Under the pieces are notes generated by a model. The model ran no database searches and was not told where the DNA came from. It saw only the letters and a program-made list of their open reading frames with translations. Both the position numbers and the translations under genes were made by a program. DNA of 64,000 nt from an uncultured Acetatifactor sp. (lineage in GTDB: Bacteria; Bacillota; Clostridia; Lachnospirales; Lachnospiraceae). The first letter of the stretch is position 1. Each line of letters begins with the position of its first letter. The DNA lies in the NCBI GenBank assembly GCA_910578185.1, contig CAJTPN010000003.1, positions 129,960 to 193,959 of the forward strand, read 5' to 3'. Below are positions 26,050 through 34,647 of this stretch, in pieces.

Positions 26050-27393
26050 TCAGCCATCCTCTTCCCCAGCGGTACACACCAACACGGCCTTTGTGACAAA
26101 CACACCCCCAATCCATTCAAAACGTACATCTCCCCCATACTGTTCCACCGTCCGGCGAATACTTATGATCCCCACTCCCTTGTGCTCCTTTTTTCTGGAG
26201 CGAAAACCTTCCCCTTCCCTCACTGGTTCCTGCTCACAGCTGTTTTCCATCACTATGGACAAAAACTGTCGCATCATATCCACCCGCAGCCTGATGTACC
26301 CGTCCCTACATCCGGAGGCGGCTTCGATTGCATTATCCAGCAGATTGGCAAATAATGCAGTCACATCCGTATCCCTCATAAAGTCTAGGGCCAGTTCTCC
26401 CACCTTTATATCCTCCCTGATCCCCGCCCGTTCCATCAGCCTAGCCTTATCATTCAAAATGATATTCAGCAGCTTCTCGGATGTATAGTACTTTTGTTGA
26501 AAACAATTCAGCATTCTGTGAATATTCCCCGCATACTTCGCCGCATCCTCTGCCCCTTCTCTGCAATACAGTTCCTCCATGGCCTGAATGTGATTGCGAA
26601 TATCATGAATTAATTTCCTGGATTCTTCATATTTTTCCTCCTCCCTCTCATAATATTCAAATTGCATCAACGCCTGACGACGGTAGAGATTCCTCTCGCT
26701 TTCCAGTCTGCGATTCTCTCCCATGATATCCGTCAACACACAGAAATATATGTTCAATCCCACAAGCAACAGCAAATTGACCACAATCAGCACAACTGTT
26801 ACCATGGTAAAATAGATTTGGGCCAAATAGAGGATACTGTACATATTAAAGAGAGAAAACAATGGCAAAAAGACAGATAAAACCACCTGCCTGGGCATGA
26901 TTTGCCCCCCTGCCCTCTTCCGGGCTGCCATGACCACCAGAAGAATTACCATAAATTCCGTCATCCGGCTCACCGCCACCAACAGGCAATACGCCAGCTC
27001 CTGAGAATTCAGATACAAGATTCCCATCATCCACAGATACTGGACAGCAATTATCACCGCCGCATCCGTCATAAAAACCGTCGCAGAAAGAATAAAATAA
27101 GAAGCAAAATACTTTTTGGAAGTGCCGAATATCCATCCTGCCACAAAAGGAAATAACACCATAAACAGAAGGTTGATATAAGTATTATGCAGCACGGAGA
27201 ATACCACACAAAGCACAATATACCCTGTTGCCGCCAACAAACGTATTATTCTTGCCCGGCGGGCGGCAGGCGGCCCCAGCGCAGCCGGCAGCGCCAAAGC
27301 TTTTCCCCTGATCCTGTATGCCCCATAAAACATGGAAATAAGCAAAAACACACTGGACAGGCAGGGAATCACACCATATATCAGAATCGTCAT
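26050..27393 (-). CDS. AgrC-like GHKL sensor kinase
   Basis: A 447-aa protein. The first 225 residues form six or seven membrane segments; the cytoplasmic part has the histidine box KLIHDIRNHIQAM and a GHKL ATPase with LFANLLDNAIEAASG and KGVGIISIRRTVEQYGG. This is the AgrC/peptide-quorum-sensor layout. Its start overlaps the stop of the LytTR regulator gene (ATGA). No agrB- or agrD-like gene was seen nearby. Confidence 0.9.
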   Translation of the reverse strand: MTILIYGVIPCLSSVFLLISMFYGAYRIRGKALALPAALGPPAARRARIIRLLAATGYIVLCVVFSVLHNTYINLLFMVLFPFVAGWIFGTSKKYFASYFILSATVFMTDAAVIIAVQYLWMMGILYLNSQELAYCLLVAVSRMTEFMVILLVVMAARKRAGGQIMPRQVVLSVFLPLFSLFNMYSILYLAQIYFTMVTVVLIVVNLLLLVGLNIYFCVLTDIMGENRRLESERNLYRRQALMQFEYYEREEEKYEESRKLIHDIRNHIQAMEELYCREGAEDAAKYAGNIHRMLNCFQQKYYTSEKLLNIILNDKARLMERAGIREDIKVGELALDFMRDTDVTALFANLLDNAIEAASGCRDGYIRLRVDMMRQFLSIVMENSCEQEPVREGEGFRSRKKEHKGVGIISIRRTVEQYGGDVRFEWIGGVFVTKAVLVCTAGEEDG

Positions 27394-28100
27394 GTACTCC
27401 TCCCCCTCTCTCCCGCAAGATATTCGTTCAGTTCTCCCCGAAAAGCCACTGATTTTTTCTGGGACAAAGGGATCCGACTCCCGTCCGTCAAAAGAATTTC
27501 ATATCCATGAATGCATTGCACCGCATAGAGATTGACCACAAAGCTCTTGTGGGGAACGGCAAATCCATAGGGTCTCATTTCCTGTGCCACCTCATTTATT
27601 TTGCGTTTTAAGTGCCAAAGCTGCAAGGCAGTATGACACAGCACCTGACGGCCCAGATATTCAAAGTACAATATCTGTGAGGAATTGACCCGCACAATCC
27701 CCTCTCTGAACGAAAACTCCAGCTCCTGTCCCGCAGCAGAGATTCCATATCTTCTCGCCTCGTCCAACTGTGAAAAAAGCTCCTCCTCTTTCAGCGGCTT
27801 CAGGAGATATGCAAAGGCATGGACTGCAAAGGCAAAAATAGTATAATCACTGTAGTTGGTAATATAGATCAGCTTGACCTCCCGATCCGTTTCCCGCACA
27901 CGCCTTGCCGTCTCAATTCCGTTCAATCCCTCCATATCAATATCCAACAGCAAAACATCATACTTTATCCCGGCAGCTAAAAGCGCCTCCCCGCTGGTAT
28001 AGGCATCCGCACTGATCTGCGCATTTTTATAATTCTGCAATATTTCCAAAGTCCTTTGAAGCGCTCTTTCATCATCATCACAAACCGCTATCTTAATCAC
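27390..28100 (-). CDS. LytTR-family response regulator
   Basis: A 236-aa regulator if started at GTG 28100, which has GGGAGG 4 nt upstream; an ATG at 28124 is in frame but poorly placed. The receiver domain begins VIKIAVCDDDERA, with phospho-acceptor Asp in VLLLDIDMEGLNG and Lys in AYLLKPLKEEE. The C-terminal LytTR domain includes ILYFEYLGRQVLCHT and PHKSFVVNLYAVQCI. It pairs with the GHKL kinase overlapping its 3' end. Confidence 0.92.
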   Translation of the reverse strand: MIKIAVCDDDERALQRTLEILQNYKNAQISADAYTSGEALLAAGIKYDVLLLDIDMEGLNGIETARRVRETDREVKLIYITNYSDYTIFAFAVHAFAYLLKPLKEEELFSQLDEARRYGISAAGQELEFSFREGIVRVNSSQILYFEYLGRQVLCHTALQLWHLKRKINEVAQEMRPYGFAVPHKSFVVNLYAVQCIHGYEILLTDGSRIPLSQKKSVAFRGELNEYLAGERGRST

Positions 28101-28220
28101 GCTGCCTCCCGCCTTGCCTGTCATTTTTGCTTTTCTTTATTTTAATTTCTCCCAATATAAAATGCAATATACTTTACCCAAAGTACGGCAAAAAGCGCTT
28201 AAAAGACAACCATCGCTTAA

Positions 28221-28265
28221 GAAAAAACGACCTCGAAACAGGAATTGCCTCCCATTTCAAGGTCG
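28221..28265 (-). terminator. Strong terminator after uxaA
   Basis: On the minus strand 12-bp arms ACGACCTTGAAA / TTTCGAGGTCGT, with one G-T pair, are followed by TTTTTT. It ends the uxaBA transcript. Confidence 0.9.
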
Positions 28266-28318
28266 TCATGATTTAAGGATATAAAAAATGCATCGGGATC
28301 ATAACTATAAACTTTATA

Positions 28319-29902
28319 TTACAAGGTCACACCCTGTTTAAAGATTGCCATATCGTGAAATCCTGCGGTCTCGCTGCAAACCTTCTGACCAGATGCAACC
28401 GCTACCACGTATTCAAACAATTTCTCCGTCTCTTCTTCCATGGTCTTATCCTCCACCAACACTCCGGCGTTGAAATCAATCCAATTTGCTTTCTTCCCCG
28501 CCAGCCCGGAATTGGTGGATATTTTTACCGTAGGCACCGGAGAGGCAAATGGCGTTCCACGTCCTGTTGTAAAGAGTACGATATGAGCTCCTGCCGCCGC
28601 CAATGCCGTGGCCGCTACCAGGTCATTGCCCGGTGCGCTGAGCAGGTTCAGCCCCCGCGCGCTCACGGTCTCACCATACTGCAGCACTCCCATCACCGGC
28701 GCACTGCCTGACTTCTGGGTACATCCCAGGGATTTATCTTCCAGGGTAGAGATCCCACCCTTTTTATTTCCCGGGGACGGATTCTCATATATGGTCTGAT
28801 TATGGCTCTTAAAATAATTCTTAAAATCGTTGATCAGTGCAACGGTCTGATGAAACAGTGCTTCATTTGCACAGCGGTTCATTAAGATCGTCTCGGCGCC
28901 AAACATTTCCGGCACCTCCGTGAGAATGGTAGTGCCCCCTTCCGCAATCAGCCTGTCAGAAAAACGTCCCACAAGAGGATTGGCCGTAATGCCAGAGAGC
29001 CCGTCGCTGCCGCCGCATTTCATGCCGACGATCAGCCTGTCCGCACTGATTGGCTCCCGTTCAAACCCAGACGCATAATCAATTAAGCCTTTGATGATCT
29101 CAACAGATGCGGCAATCTCATCTTCATGTTCCTGTGCCACCAGAAACTTCACCCTGTTCTCGTCATAATCCCCAATATAAGGCTTCAATACATCAATATT
29201 GCTGTTCTCACACCCAAGCCCCAGCACCAACACGCCTCCGGCATTTGGATGTTGGATCAGATCTGCCAGAATCTTTCTGGTATGCTCCTGATCCTCTCCC
29301 ATCTGTGAACATCCGTAAGGATGCGGAAATGCGATCACTTCCTCCACGCTGCCCTTCACATAGGCGTTTGCCTGTTTAGCAATGGCGGTGGCCACATTGT
29401 TTACACAGCCCACCGTGGGAATAATCCAGATTTCGTTTCGCACCCCCACTTTCCCATCGGAGCGCTTAAATCCCATAAAAGTGCTTTCCGCTGCCCTTTG
29501 TACCTTTCCGCCGGAAGCGGCAACGCTTTCCTCCATCCCCGCAGGCTCATAAGTATACTCCAACAGATCACCCAGCGCCGTCTTGATATTATGGGTGTGA
29601 ATCCATGCGCCAGCCTTGATCTCTTCTTTGGCAATGCCAATGCGATAGCCATATTTAATCACCTGGCCGCCTGCCGGGATGTCCTTTATTGCCATCTTAT
29701 GCCCTGCCGGAATTTCTTCCAGCGCAGTAATCGTCTTTTCACACACGGTTCTTCCGCTCTCTGCGGCATTTTCCTGGCAGTCAACTCCTTCTGCGTCAGC
29801 CCTGGCATCCAGCACCTTTACGTTGATACGCTCCCCTGCCGGAATCGCATTCAGCGCAACCACCACATTGTCGTTGTCATTTATTTTTAAGAAATTTTGC
29901 AT
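28319..29902 (-). CDS. uxaA: Altronate dehydratase
   Basis: A 527-aa UxaA. The N-terminal SAF-like domain includes NDNVVVALNAIPAGERI and ALEEIPAGHKMAIKDIPAG; the catalytic domain carries GYRRSDGKVGVRNEIW-like FKRSDGKVGVRNEIWIIPT, AFPHPYGCSQMGED, VGMKCGGSDGLSGITANP and the late GRGTPFASPVPTVK. It dehydrates D-altronate to 2-keto-3-deoxygluconate in galacturonate catabolism. It overlaps the uxaB stop by 16 nt, so both come from one message. Confidence 0.95.
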   Translation of the reverse strand: MQNFLKINDNDNVVVALNAIPAGERINVKVLDARADAEGVDCQENAAESGRTVCEKTITALEEIPAGHKMAIKDIPAGGQVIKYGYRIGIAKEEIKAGAWIHTHNIKTALGDLLEYTYEPAGMEESVAASGGKVQRAAESTFMGFKRSDGKVGVRNEIWIIPTVGCVNNVATAIAKQANAYVKGSVEEVIAFPHPYGCSQMGEDQEHTRKILADLIQHPNAGGVLVLGLGCENSNIDVLKPYIGDYDENRVKFLVAQEHEDEIAASVEIIKGLIDYASGFEREPISADRLIVGMKCGGSDGLSGITANPLVGRFSDRLIAEGGTTILTEVPEMFGAETILMNRCANEALFHQTVALINDFKNYFKSHNQTIYENPSPGNKKGGISTLEDKSLGCTQKSGSAPVMGVLQYGETVSARGLNLLSAPGNDLVAATALAAAGAHIVLFTTGRGTPFASPVPTVKISTNSGLAGKKANWIDFNAGVLVEDKTMEEETEKLFEYVVAVASGQKVCSETAGFHDMAIFKQGVTL

Positions 29903-31347
29903 AATGCCGCCCTCATACCGTTTGCCTTGATCTCCTCCAGATAGCCTGTCACCGCATCGGTAAGCCCTTGCACCTGATTCAGGTCCTGTCCGAAGAAGTT
30001 CTCGTTTCCAAGGAAGGCGGTCACAAACTCACCGCTGCTCTTCCCGCAGTTATCGCGGAAGAATTCCAGAACGTCCATGTCATCCAAAATCTCGTACTCC
30101 TGTCCATCCCTGCTTCCGATCAGCGCCTTTCCACGGATTTCTGTTCCCGTGTAGAATGCCATCAAAGCCGCCAGAGAAAATGCAAGACGCGCCGGCAGCC
30201 TGCCAAATTTCTCAACATAGCCAAGCAGGCTGGGCATACATCTCGCCCTCCACTTAGAAACGGAATTCAGTGAAATAGAAAGCAGCGCATGCTTTACATA
30301 AGGGTTATTGAACCTCGCGATCACAGCCTCCGCAAAATCCTTCAGCTCCTCTTCCGGAAGCGTCAGCGTGGGAATCACTTCATCAAAAATGGTCTTCACC
30401 ATAAAGTTTTTAATGTCCTCGTCGTCCATGGACTGCTTTACGATATCATTACCGCACAGGTAGGACGCCAGCACAAAGGAAGTGTGCGCTCCGTTCAAGA
30501 TGCGGACCTTTCTCTGTTTATAAGGTTTCTGATTATCGGTAAAGATTACCGGAAGTCCCGCATCCGGAAGGGGCAGTTCTTTGCTGATATCCTTAGGGCT
30601 TTCAATCACCCAGAGGGCAAAGGGCTCTCCCGTAACCATAATGCGGTCTTCATAGCCAAGCTTCTCCCATTCCTCCTCAATGGTATCCCGGGGATAACCG
30701 GTAACGATACGATCTACCAGTGTTGAGGTAAATATACACGCCTCTTCCACCCATTTTTTGAATTCGTCGCTTAATCCCCACAGTGCAATCAGCTGCATCA
30801 CGCACTTCTTCAGCATAATACCATTGTCGTCAATCAGCTCCACAGGCAGCATCACGAGTCCCTTGCCCATATCGCCGCCAAAGGTCTCAAATCTATGATA
30901 TAAAAATTTTGTCAACTTTCCGGGAAAGGTATTGGGCGGATTCAACTCAAACTTGTCCTCAGAATCAAACACAATGCCTGCCTCCGTGGTGTTGGATACC
31001 ACAAACCGAAGCGTGTCGATCTGGGCCAGCGCCATATATTTCTCATATTCCGTGCTGGTATCCACGATATCAGACACACTGGTCACCTGTCTGTTCAACA
31101 CTTTTGCCTCTCCGTCCACAATGCCCCGCAGGGATACGGTATACTGGCAGTCCTGCTTGTGGAAATTTTCCGTGCTCCCGAACTCAATGGGTTTGATCAA
31201 TACAATGTCGCCGTCGAACTTACCCTGCTCGTTGGCAATATCGATCATATAGTCTACAAACGCTCGAAGGAAATTGCCTTCTCCGAACTGTACCACCTTG
31301 ACGGGCCTCTCCTTTTTGCCTGTCATCGCCTTGTTTAATACTTCCAT
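29887..31347 (-). CDS. uxaB: Tagaturonate reductase
   Basis: A 486-aa member of the mannitol dehydrogenase family, started at the ATG at 31347 after GGGAGAGG. It has the NAD-binding start VKVVQFGEGNFLRAFVDYMID, NTTEAGI, VELIDDNG and the RILNGAHTSFVLASYL segment with the catalytic region of this family. It reduces D-tagaturonate to D-altronate. The fructuronate reductase UxuB is a close relative, but the neighbouring altronate dehydratase supports UxaB. Confidence 0.92.
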   Translation of the reverse strand: MEVLNKAMTGKKERPVKVVQFGEGNFLRAFVDYMIDIANEQGKFDGDIVLIKPIEFGSTENFHKQDCQYTVSLRGIVDGEAKVLNRQVTSVSDIVDTSTEYEKYMALAQIDTLRFVVSNTTEAGIVFDSEDKFELNPPNTFPGKLTKFLYHRFETFGGDMGKGLVMLPVELIDDNGIMLKKCVMQLIALWGLSDEFKKWVEEACIFTSTLVDRIVTGYPRDTIEEEWEKLGYEDRIMVTGEPFALWVIESPKDISKELPLPDAGLPVIFTDNQKPYKQRKVRILNGAHTSFVLASYLCGNDIVKQSMDDEDIKNFMVKTIFDEVIPTLTLPEEELKDFAEAVIARFNNPYVKHALLSISLNSVSKWRARCMPSLLGYVEKFGRLPARLAFSLAALMAFYTGTEIRGKALIGSRDGQEYEILDDMDVLEFFRDNCGKSSGEFVTAFLGNENFFGQDLNQVQGLTDAVTGYLEEIKANGMRAALCKIS

Positions 31348-31449
31348 TTCCTCTCCCTTCTGCCCGCGCTGCGGACATTGCATTATGGTCATATCGCTGT
31401 AGCTCACACAGTGCCGAATAAATAATTTTACGCTTTTTAATTATTGTTT

Positions 31450-31500
31450 TATAGAATCTCCGTTTCAGCAGTGCCAACGGCATATGTAAGAGCTTACATT
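31450..31500 (-). promoter_or_regulatory. uxaBA promoter and palindromic operator
   Basis: On the minus strand TTGGCA (31473-31478), 17 bp and CTATAA (31450-31455) form a promoter. Just upstream, ATGTAAGagCTTACAT (31485-31500) has perfect 7-bp arms. The LacI-type gene reads away from here, so its product is the likely ligand of this site. Confidence 0.65.
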
Positions 31501-31564
31501 CTTTATTTTACCGCCAAATAATTCTTTCGTCAATAAGCTCTTTTCCATTTGTTAAAAAAATATC

Positions 31565-31687
31565 TTGAAAAAGCCGCCGGGTTTGGCTATAATTCTTATA
31601 GGGCGAGTCATTTTGCATAAATGCGCCGTCCGCAGCCTCCAAATACCTGGCGGCATACCGAAACCGGATAACAGTAACCACTTACAT
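31565..31687 (+). promoter_or_regulatory. Promoter and second operator of the LacI-type gene
   Basis: TTGAAA (31565-31570), 17 bp and TATAAT (31588-31593) precede the regulator gene by about 110 nt. AGTAACCACTTACAT (31673-31687), just before the ATG, repeats the right arm CTTACAT of the uxaBA operator with an imperfect left arm, consistent with autoregulation. Confidence 0.6.
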
Positions 31688-31704
31688 GACATAAGGAAAA
31701 ACCA

Positions 31705-32709
31705 ATGACCATTTACGATATTTCCGAAAAAGCCGGTGTTTCCATTGCCACGGTTTCCCGTGTGCTCAACGACAGTGGGAAAGTCAGCGAAATGACCAGA
31801 AAAAAGGTTCTCGATGTCATCCAACAGTATGGCTACACCCCCAATGCCTTTGCCAGGGGACTGGGCCTGAACACCATGAAAACCATCGGCATCATGTGCG
31901 CGGACAGCTCCGACCTGTATCTTGCCAAAGGAATTTATCACATTGAGCAAAAGCTGCGCGCAAACGGCTATGACAGCATTCTGTGCTGTACGGGCTATGA
32001 ATTGGAATCCCGAGCCGCCGCCATGAACCTTCTGATCACAAAAAAGGTGGATGGCATTATTTTGGTAGGCTCCAACTTCATATATGAGAAAGAAAGCGAC
32101 AATCGCTACATTGCAGACGCCGCCACACAACTGCCGGTGATGCTGCTTAACGGCGCTTTGGACGCCCCCAATGTATACAGCGTGGTGTCCGACGACTACG
32201 CTTCCATGTACAGCGCAACCCTGCAGATGATTGAAAGCGGCGTAAAGGACATCGTATACTTCTACAATTCCACCTCCTACAGCGGCATGCGCAAGTTAGC
32301 CGGATACCGCGCCGCAATGAAAGAGCAAATGATCGACAGGGAACCTCTGGAACAATTCTACCGGGGTTCCCACGAGGATATACATGCAATGACAGAACAT
32401 TTGAAGAAACTCCACGACGACGGTCTGAAATTCCGCGGCGTCATTGCTGCAGACGACACGCTGGCTCTTGCCGCCGTCAAATACGCCAGAGAGAAAAAAT
32501 ACCGGATTCCGGAAGACTTTTCCATCCTGGGCTACAACAATTCCATGCTGGCAAACTGCTGCGATCCCGAACTGACCAGCATAGACAACAAGCTGGAAAT
32601 TCTCTGCCAGCACCTGATCTTCACCCTAATGGGCATACTGGCCGGAAGAGAAATGCCGAAAAAAACCATTTTTTCAGGCGAGATCGTCAAAAGAGGCACC
32701 ACACGTTAG
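31705..32709 (+). CDS. LacI-family regulator of hexuronate genes
   Basis: A 334-aa LacI/GalR repressor: HTH MTIYDISEKAGVSIATVSRVLND at residues 1-23, hinge about 45-60, then a sugar-binding-protein-like effector domain with VDGIILVGSN and GVIAADDTLALAAVKYARE. It lies between divergent uxaBA and convergent-direction uxaC, so it probably controls both in response to a hexuronate intermediate. It reads in the same direction as uxaC with a 40-nt gap. Confidence 0.92.
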   Translation: MTIYDISEKAGVSIATVSRVLNDSGKVSEMTRKKVLDVIQQYGYTPNAFARGLGLNTMKTIGIMCADSSDLYLAKGIYHIEQKLRANGYDSILCCTGYELESRAAAMNLLITKKVDGIILVGSNFIYEKESDNRYIADAATQLPVMLLNGALDAPNVYSVVSDDYASMYSATLQMIESGVKDIVYFYNSTSYSGMRKLAGYRAAMKEQMIDREPLEQFYRGSHEDIHAMTEHLKKLHDDGLKFRGVIAADDTLALAAVKYAREKKYRIPEDFSILGYNNSMLANCCDPELTSIDNKLEILCQHLIFTLMGILAGREMPKKTIFSGEIVKRGTTR

Positions 32710-32749
32710 CAATCGTTAAACAAAATATTAATAAATGGAGGAAAACAAA

Positions 32750-34159
32750 ATGAAAGAATTTATGGACAAGGATTTTCTGCTGGAAAATGAAACTGCCAAA
32801 AAGCTGTTCCATGAGTTTGCGGAAAACACACCGGTGATGGACTACCACTGCCACATCAACCCCAGAGAAATTGCGGAAAACCGTCAATTTGAAAACATTA
32901 CGCAGGTTTGGCTGGGCGGTGACCACTATAAATGGCGTCTGATGCGTTCTTTTGGGGTAGACGAAAAATATATCACCGGAGACGCGTCCGATTACGAAAA
33001 GTTCTGTAAATGGGCGGAATGCCTTGGAAAAGCCATCGGCAATCCTCTCTTCCACTGGAGTCATCTGGAACTGCAGCGATACTTTGGCTACCACGGCGTA
33101 CTGAGCAAAAAAACTGCGGATGAAGTCTGGAAGCTCTGCAACGAAAAACTGGCCGACCCCTCCATGAGCGTGCGCAGCCTGATCAAGAGGAGCAATGTGA
33201 CTCTGATCTGCACAACGGATGATCCTATCGACTCCCTTGAATGGCATAAGAAAATTGCCGAAGATCCATCTTTTGACGTGAAGGTTCTGCCTGCCTGGAG
33301 ACCTGACAAGGCCATGAATATTGAAAAACCTGATTATCTGGACTATCTTGATAAACTGGCGGCTGCCGCCGGCGTGACCGAGATCACCAGCTTTATAGGC
33401 TTAAAGAACGCTCTGCGCAAGCGCATGGATTTCTTTGCCACCATGCACTGCAACGTATCCGATCACGCGCTGGAATATGTTATGCATTTTCCTGCAAGCG
33501 ATGATGAGATCGAGGAAATCTTCTTAAAGAGATTGAATAGAATGATCCTCACCAAGGAGGAAGAGCTGAAATTCAAGACGGCATTCATGCTCTTTGTGGG
33601 CCGTGAATACCACAAGAGAGACTGGGCGATGCAGCTCCATTTCGGCTGCAAGCGTGACAACAATACCCCCATGTTTAAGAAGCTGGGACCTGACACAGGT
33701 TATGACTGCATCAACAACGACACACCTTCCATGCAGATGGCGGACTTCTTAAACGCCCTTGCCACCACCGACGAGCTTCCCAGAACGATCCTCTACAGCC
33801 TCAATCCCAACGACAACCAGGCAATCGGTTCCATCCTGGGCTGCTTCCAGGATTCTACTGCAGTGGCCAAGGTACAGCAGGGCAGCGCATGGTGGTTTAA
33901 CGATCACAAGATCGGGATGACGGAACAGCTGATCTCTCTGGCAAACCTGGGCAATCTGTCCGGTTTCGTAGGAATGTTGACCGATTCCAGAAGCTTCCTC
34001 TCCTATACCAGACATGAGTATTTCCGCCGTATCCTTTGCAATTTGATCGGCACCTGGGTGGAAGGCGGCGGCTTCCCCGCAGATATGGATATCCTCTCCG
34101 AGATCATTAAAGATATTTCTTACTACAACGCAAAGAGATATTTTAAATTTGATATTTAA
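32750..34159 (+). CDS. uxaC: Glucuronate/galacturonate isomerase
   Basis: A 469-aa UxaC, with the ATG at 32750 chosen because GGAGG lies just upstream; an ATG at 32735 overlaps that site. Hallmarks are the metal-binding PVMDYHCHINPREIA, TTDDPIDSLEWH, LQLHFG-like MQLHFGCKRDNN and the C-terminal GMLTDSRSFLSYTRHEYFRRILC. It isomerises glucuronate to fructuronate and galacturonate to tagaturonate, which feeds the uxaB reaction. Confidence 0.96.
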   Translation: MKEFMDKDFLLENETAKKLFHEFAENTPVMDYHCHINPREIAENRQFENITQVWLGGDHYKWRLMRSFGVDEKYITGDASDYEKFCKWAECLGKAIGNPLFHWSHLELQRYFGYHGVLSKKTADEVWKLCNEKLADPSMSVRSLIKRSNVTLICTTDDPIDSLEWHKKIAEDPSFDVKVLPAWRPDKAMNIEKPDYLDYLDKLAAAAGVTEITSFIGLKNALRKRMDFFATMHCNVSDHALEYVMHFPASDDEIEEIFLKRLNRMILTKEEELKFKTAFMLFVGREYHKRDWAMQLHFGCKRDNNTPMFKKLGPDTGYDCINNDTPSMQMADFLNALATTDELPRTILYSLNPNDNQAIGSILGCFQDSTAVAKVQQGSAWWFNDHKIGMTEQLISLANLGNLSGFVGMLTDSRSFLSYTRHEYFRRILCNLIGTWVEGGGFPADMDILSEIIKDISYYNAKRYFKFDI

Positions 34160-34183
34160 TCACCAATTTCTCCACTGATGTAC

Positions 34184-34330
34184 TGACACATTTACTTTCA
34201 GCGAAATGACAGAGAATGAATTTTCAGTCTGCTTGACGGCGGAGGGCGGCGATGGGGTGACATCGTTGACCGACAGCAACGCAGCAGGTGGAAATTCAGG
34301 CAGGTCATTTGGTGAAATGTAAATGTGTCA
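34184..34330. repeat. 147-bp element with 27-bp imperfect terminal inverted repeats
   Basis: The ends are TGACACATTTAC at 34184 and GTAAATGTGTCA at 34330, perfect over 12 bp and similar over about 27 bp (to AAATGAC at 34210 and GTCATTT at 34304). The inside is not coding. It resembles a miniature inverted-repeat element or a large RNA hairpin. No target duplication was identified. It lies in the 488-bp gap between uxaC and the chemoreceptor gene. Confidence 0.6.
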
Positions 34331-34339
34331 CTATATTAG

Positions 34340-34409
34340 TATTGCAGTGCAGTTACGACAGCCAGCGCAGCGATTGAACCTATGGGTCAATCGCTGCGCT
34401 GATATACTG
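34340..34409. repeat. Dispersed palindromic repeat, copy B
   Basis: CAGCGCAGCGATTGA / TCAATCGCTGCGCTG forms a perfect 15-bp stem with a 9-nt loop. The outer blocks TATTGCAG and GCTGCGCTGATATACTG match copy A at 9580-9628 while the palindrome itself differs. The rest of the gap up to 34647 shows no gene. Confidence 0.55.
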
Positions 34410-34647
34410 CCTGCCGTTGATCTGTGCGCGCATCCAACCGCATAACACAAAACCGCAGCGGAACCATTAAAATGACAGCACTGTTTCCCCGTGAAGCGCC
34501 CTATCGGTATCCCTTCGGACATACCTTGCGCCGGTATCGCGTATTCACTTTGCAATATCTCGTTTTGCATGGAATCACTTTTGTAAGACATGGCAGAATA
34601 GGATAGCATTGCCGCAAAAACTCATGAGAAAGGACGGAAGATTTATT

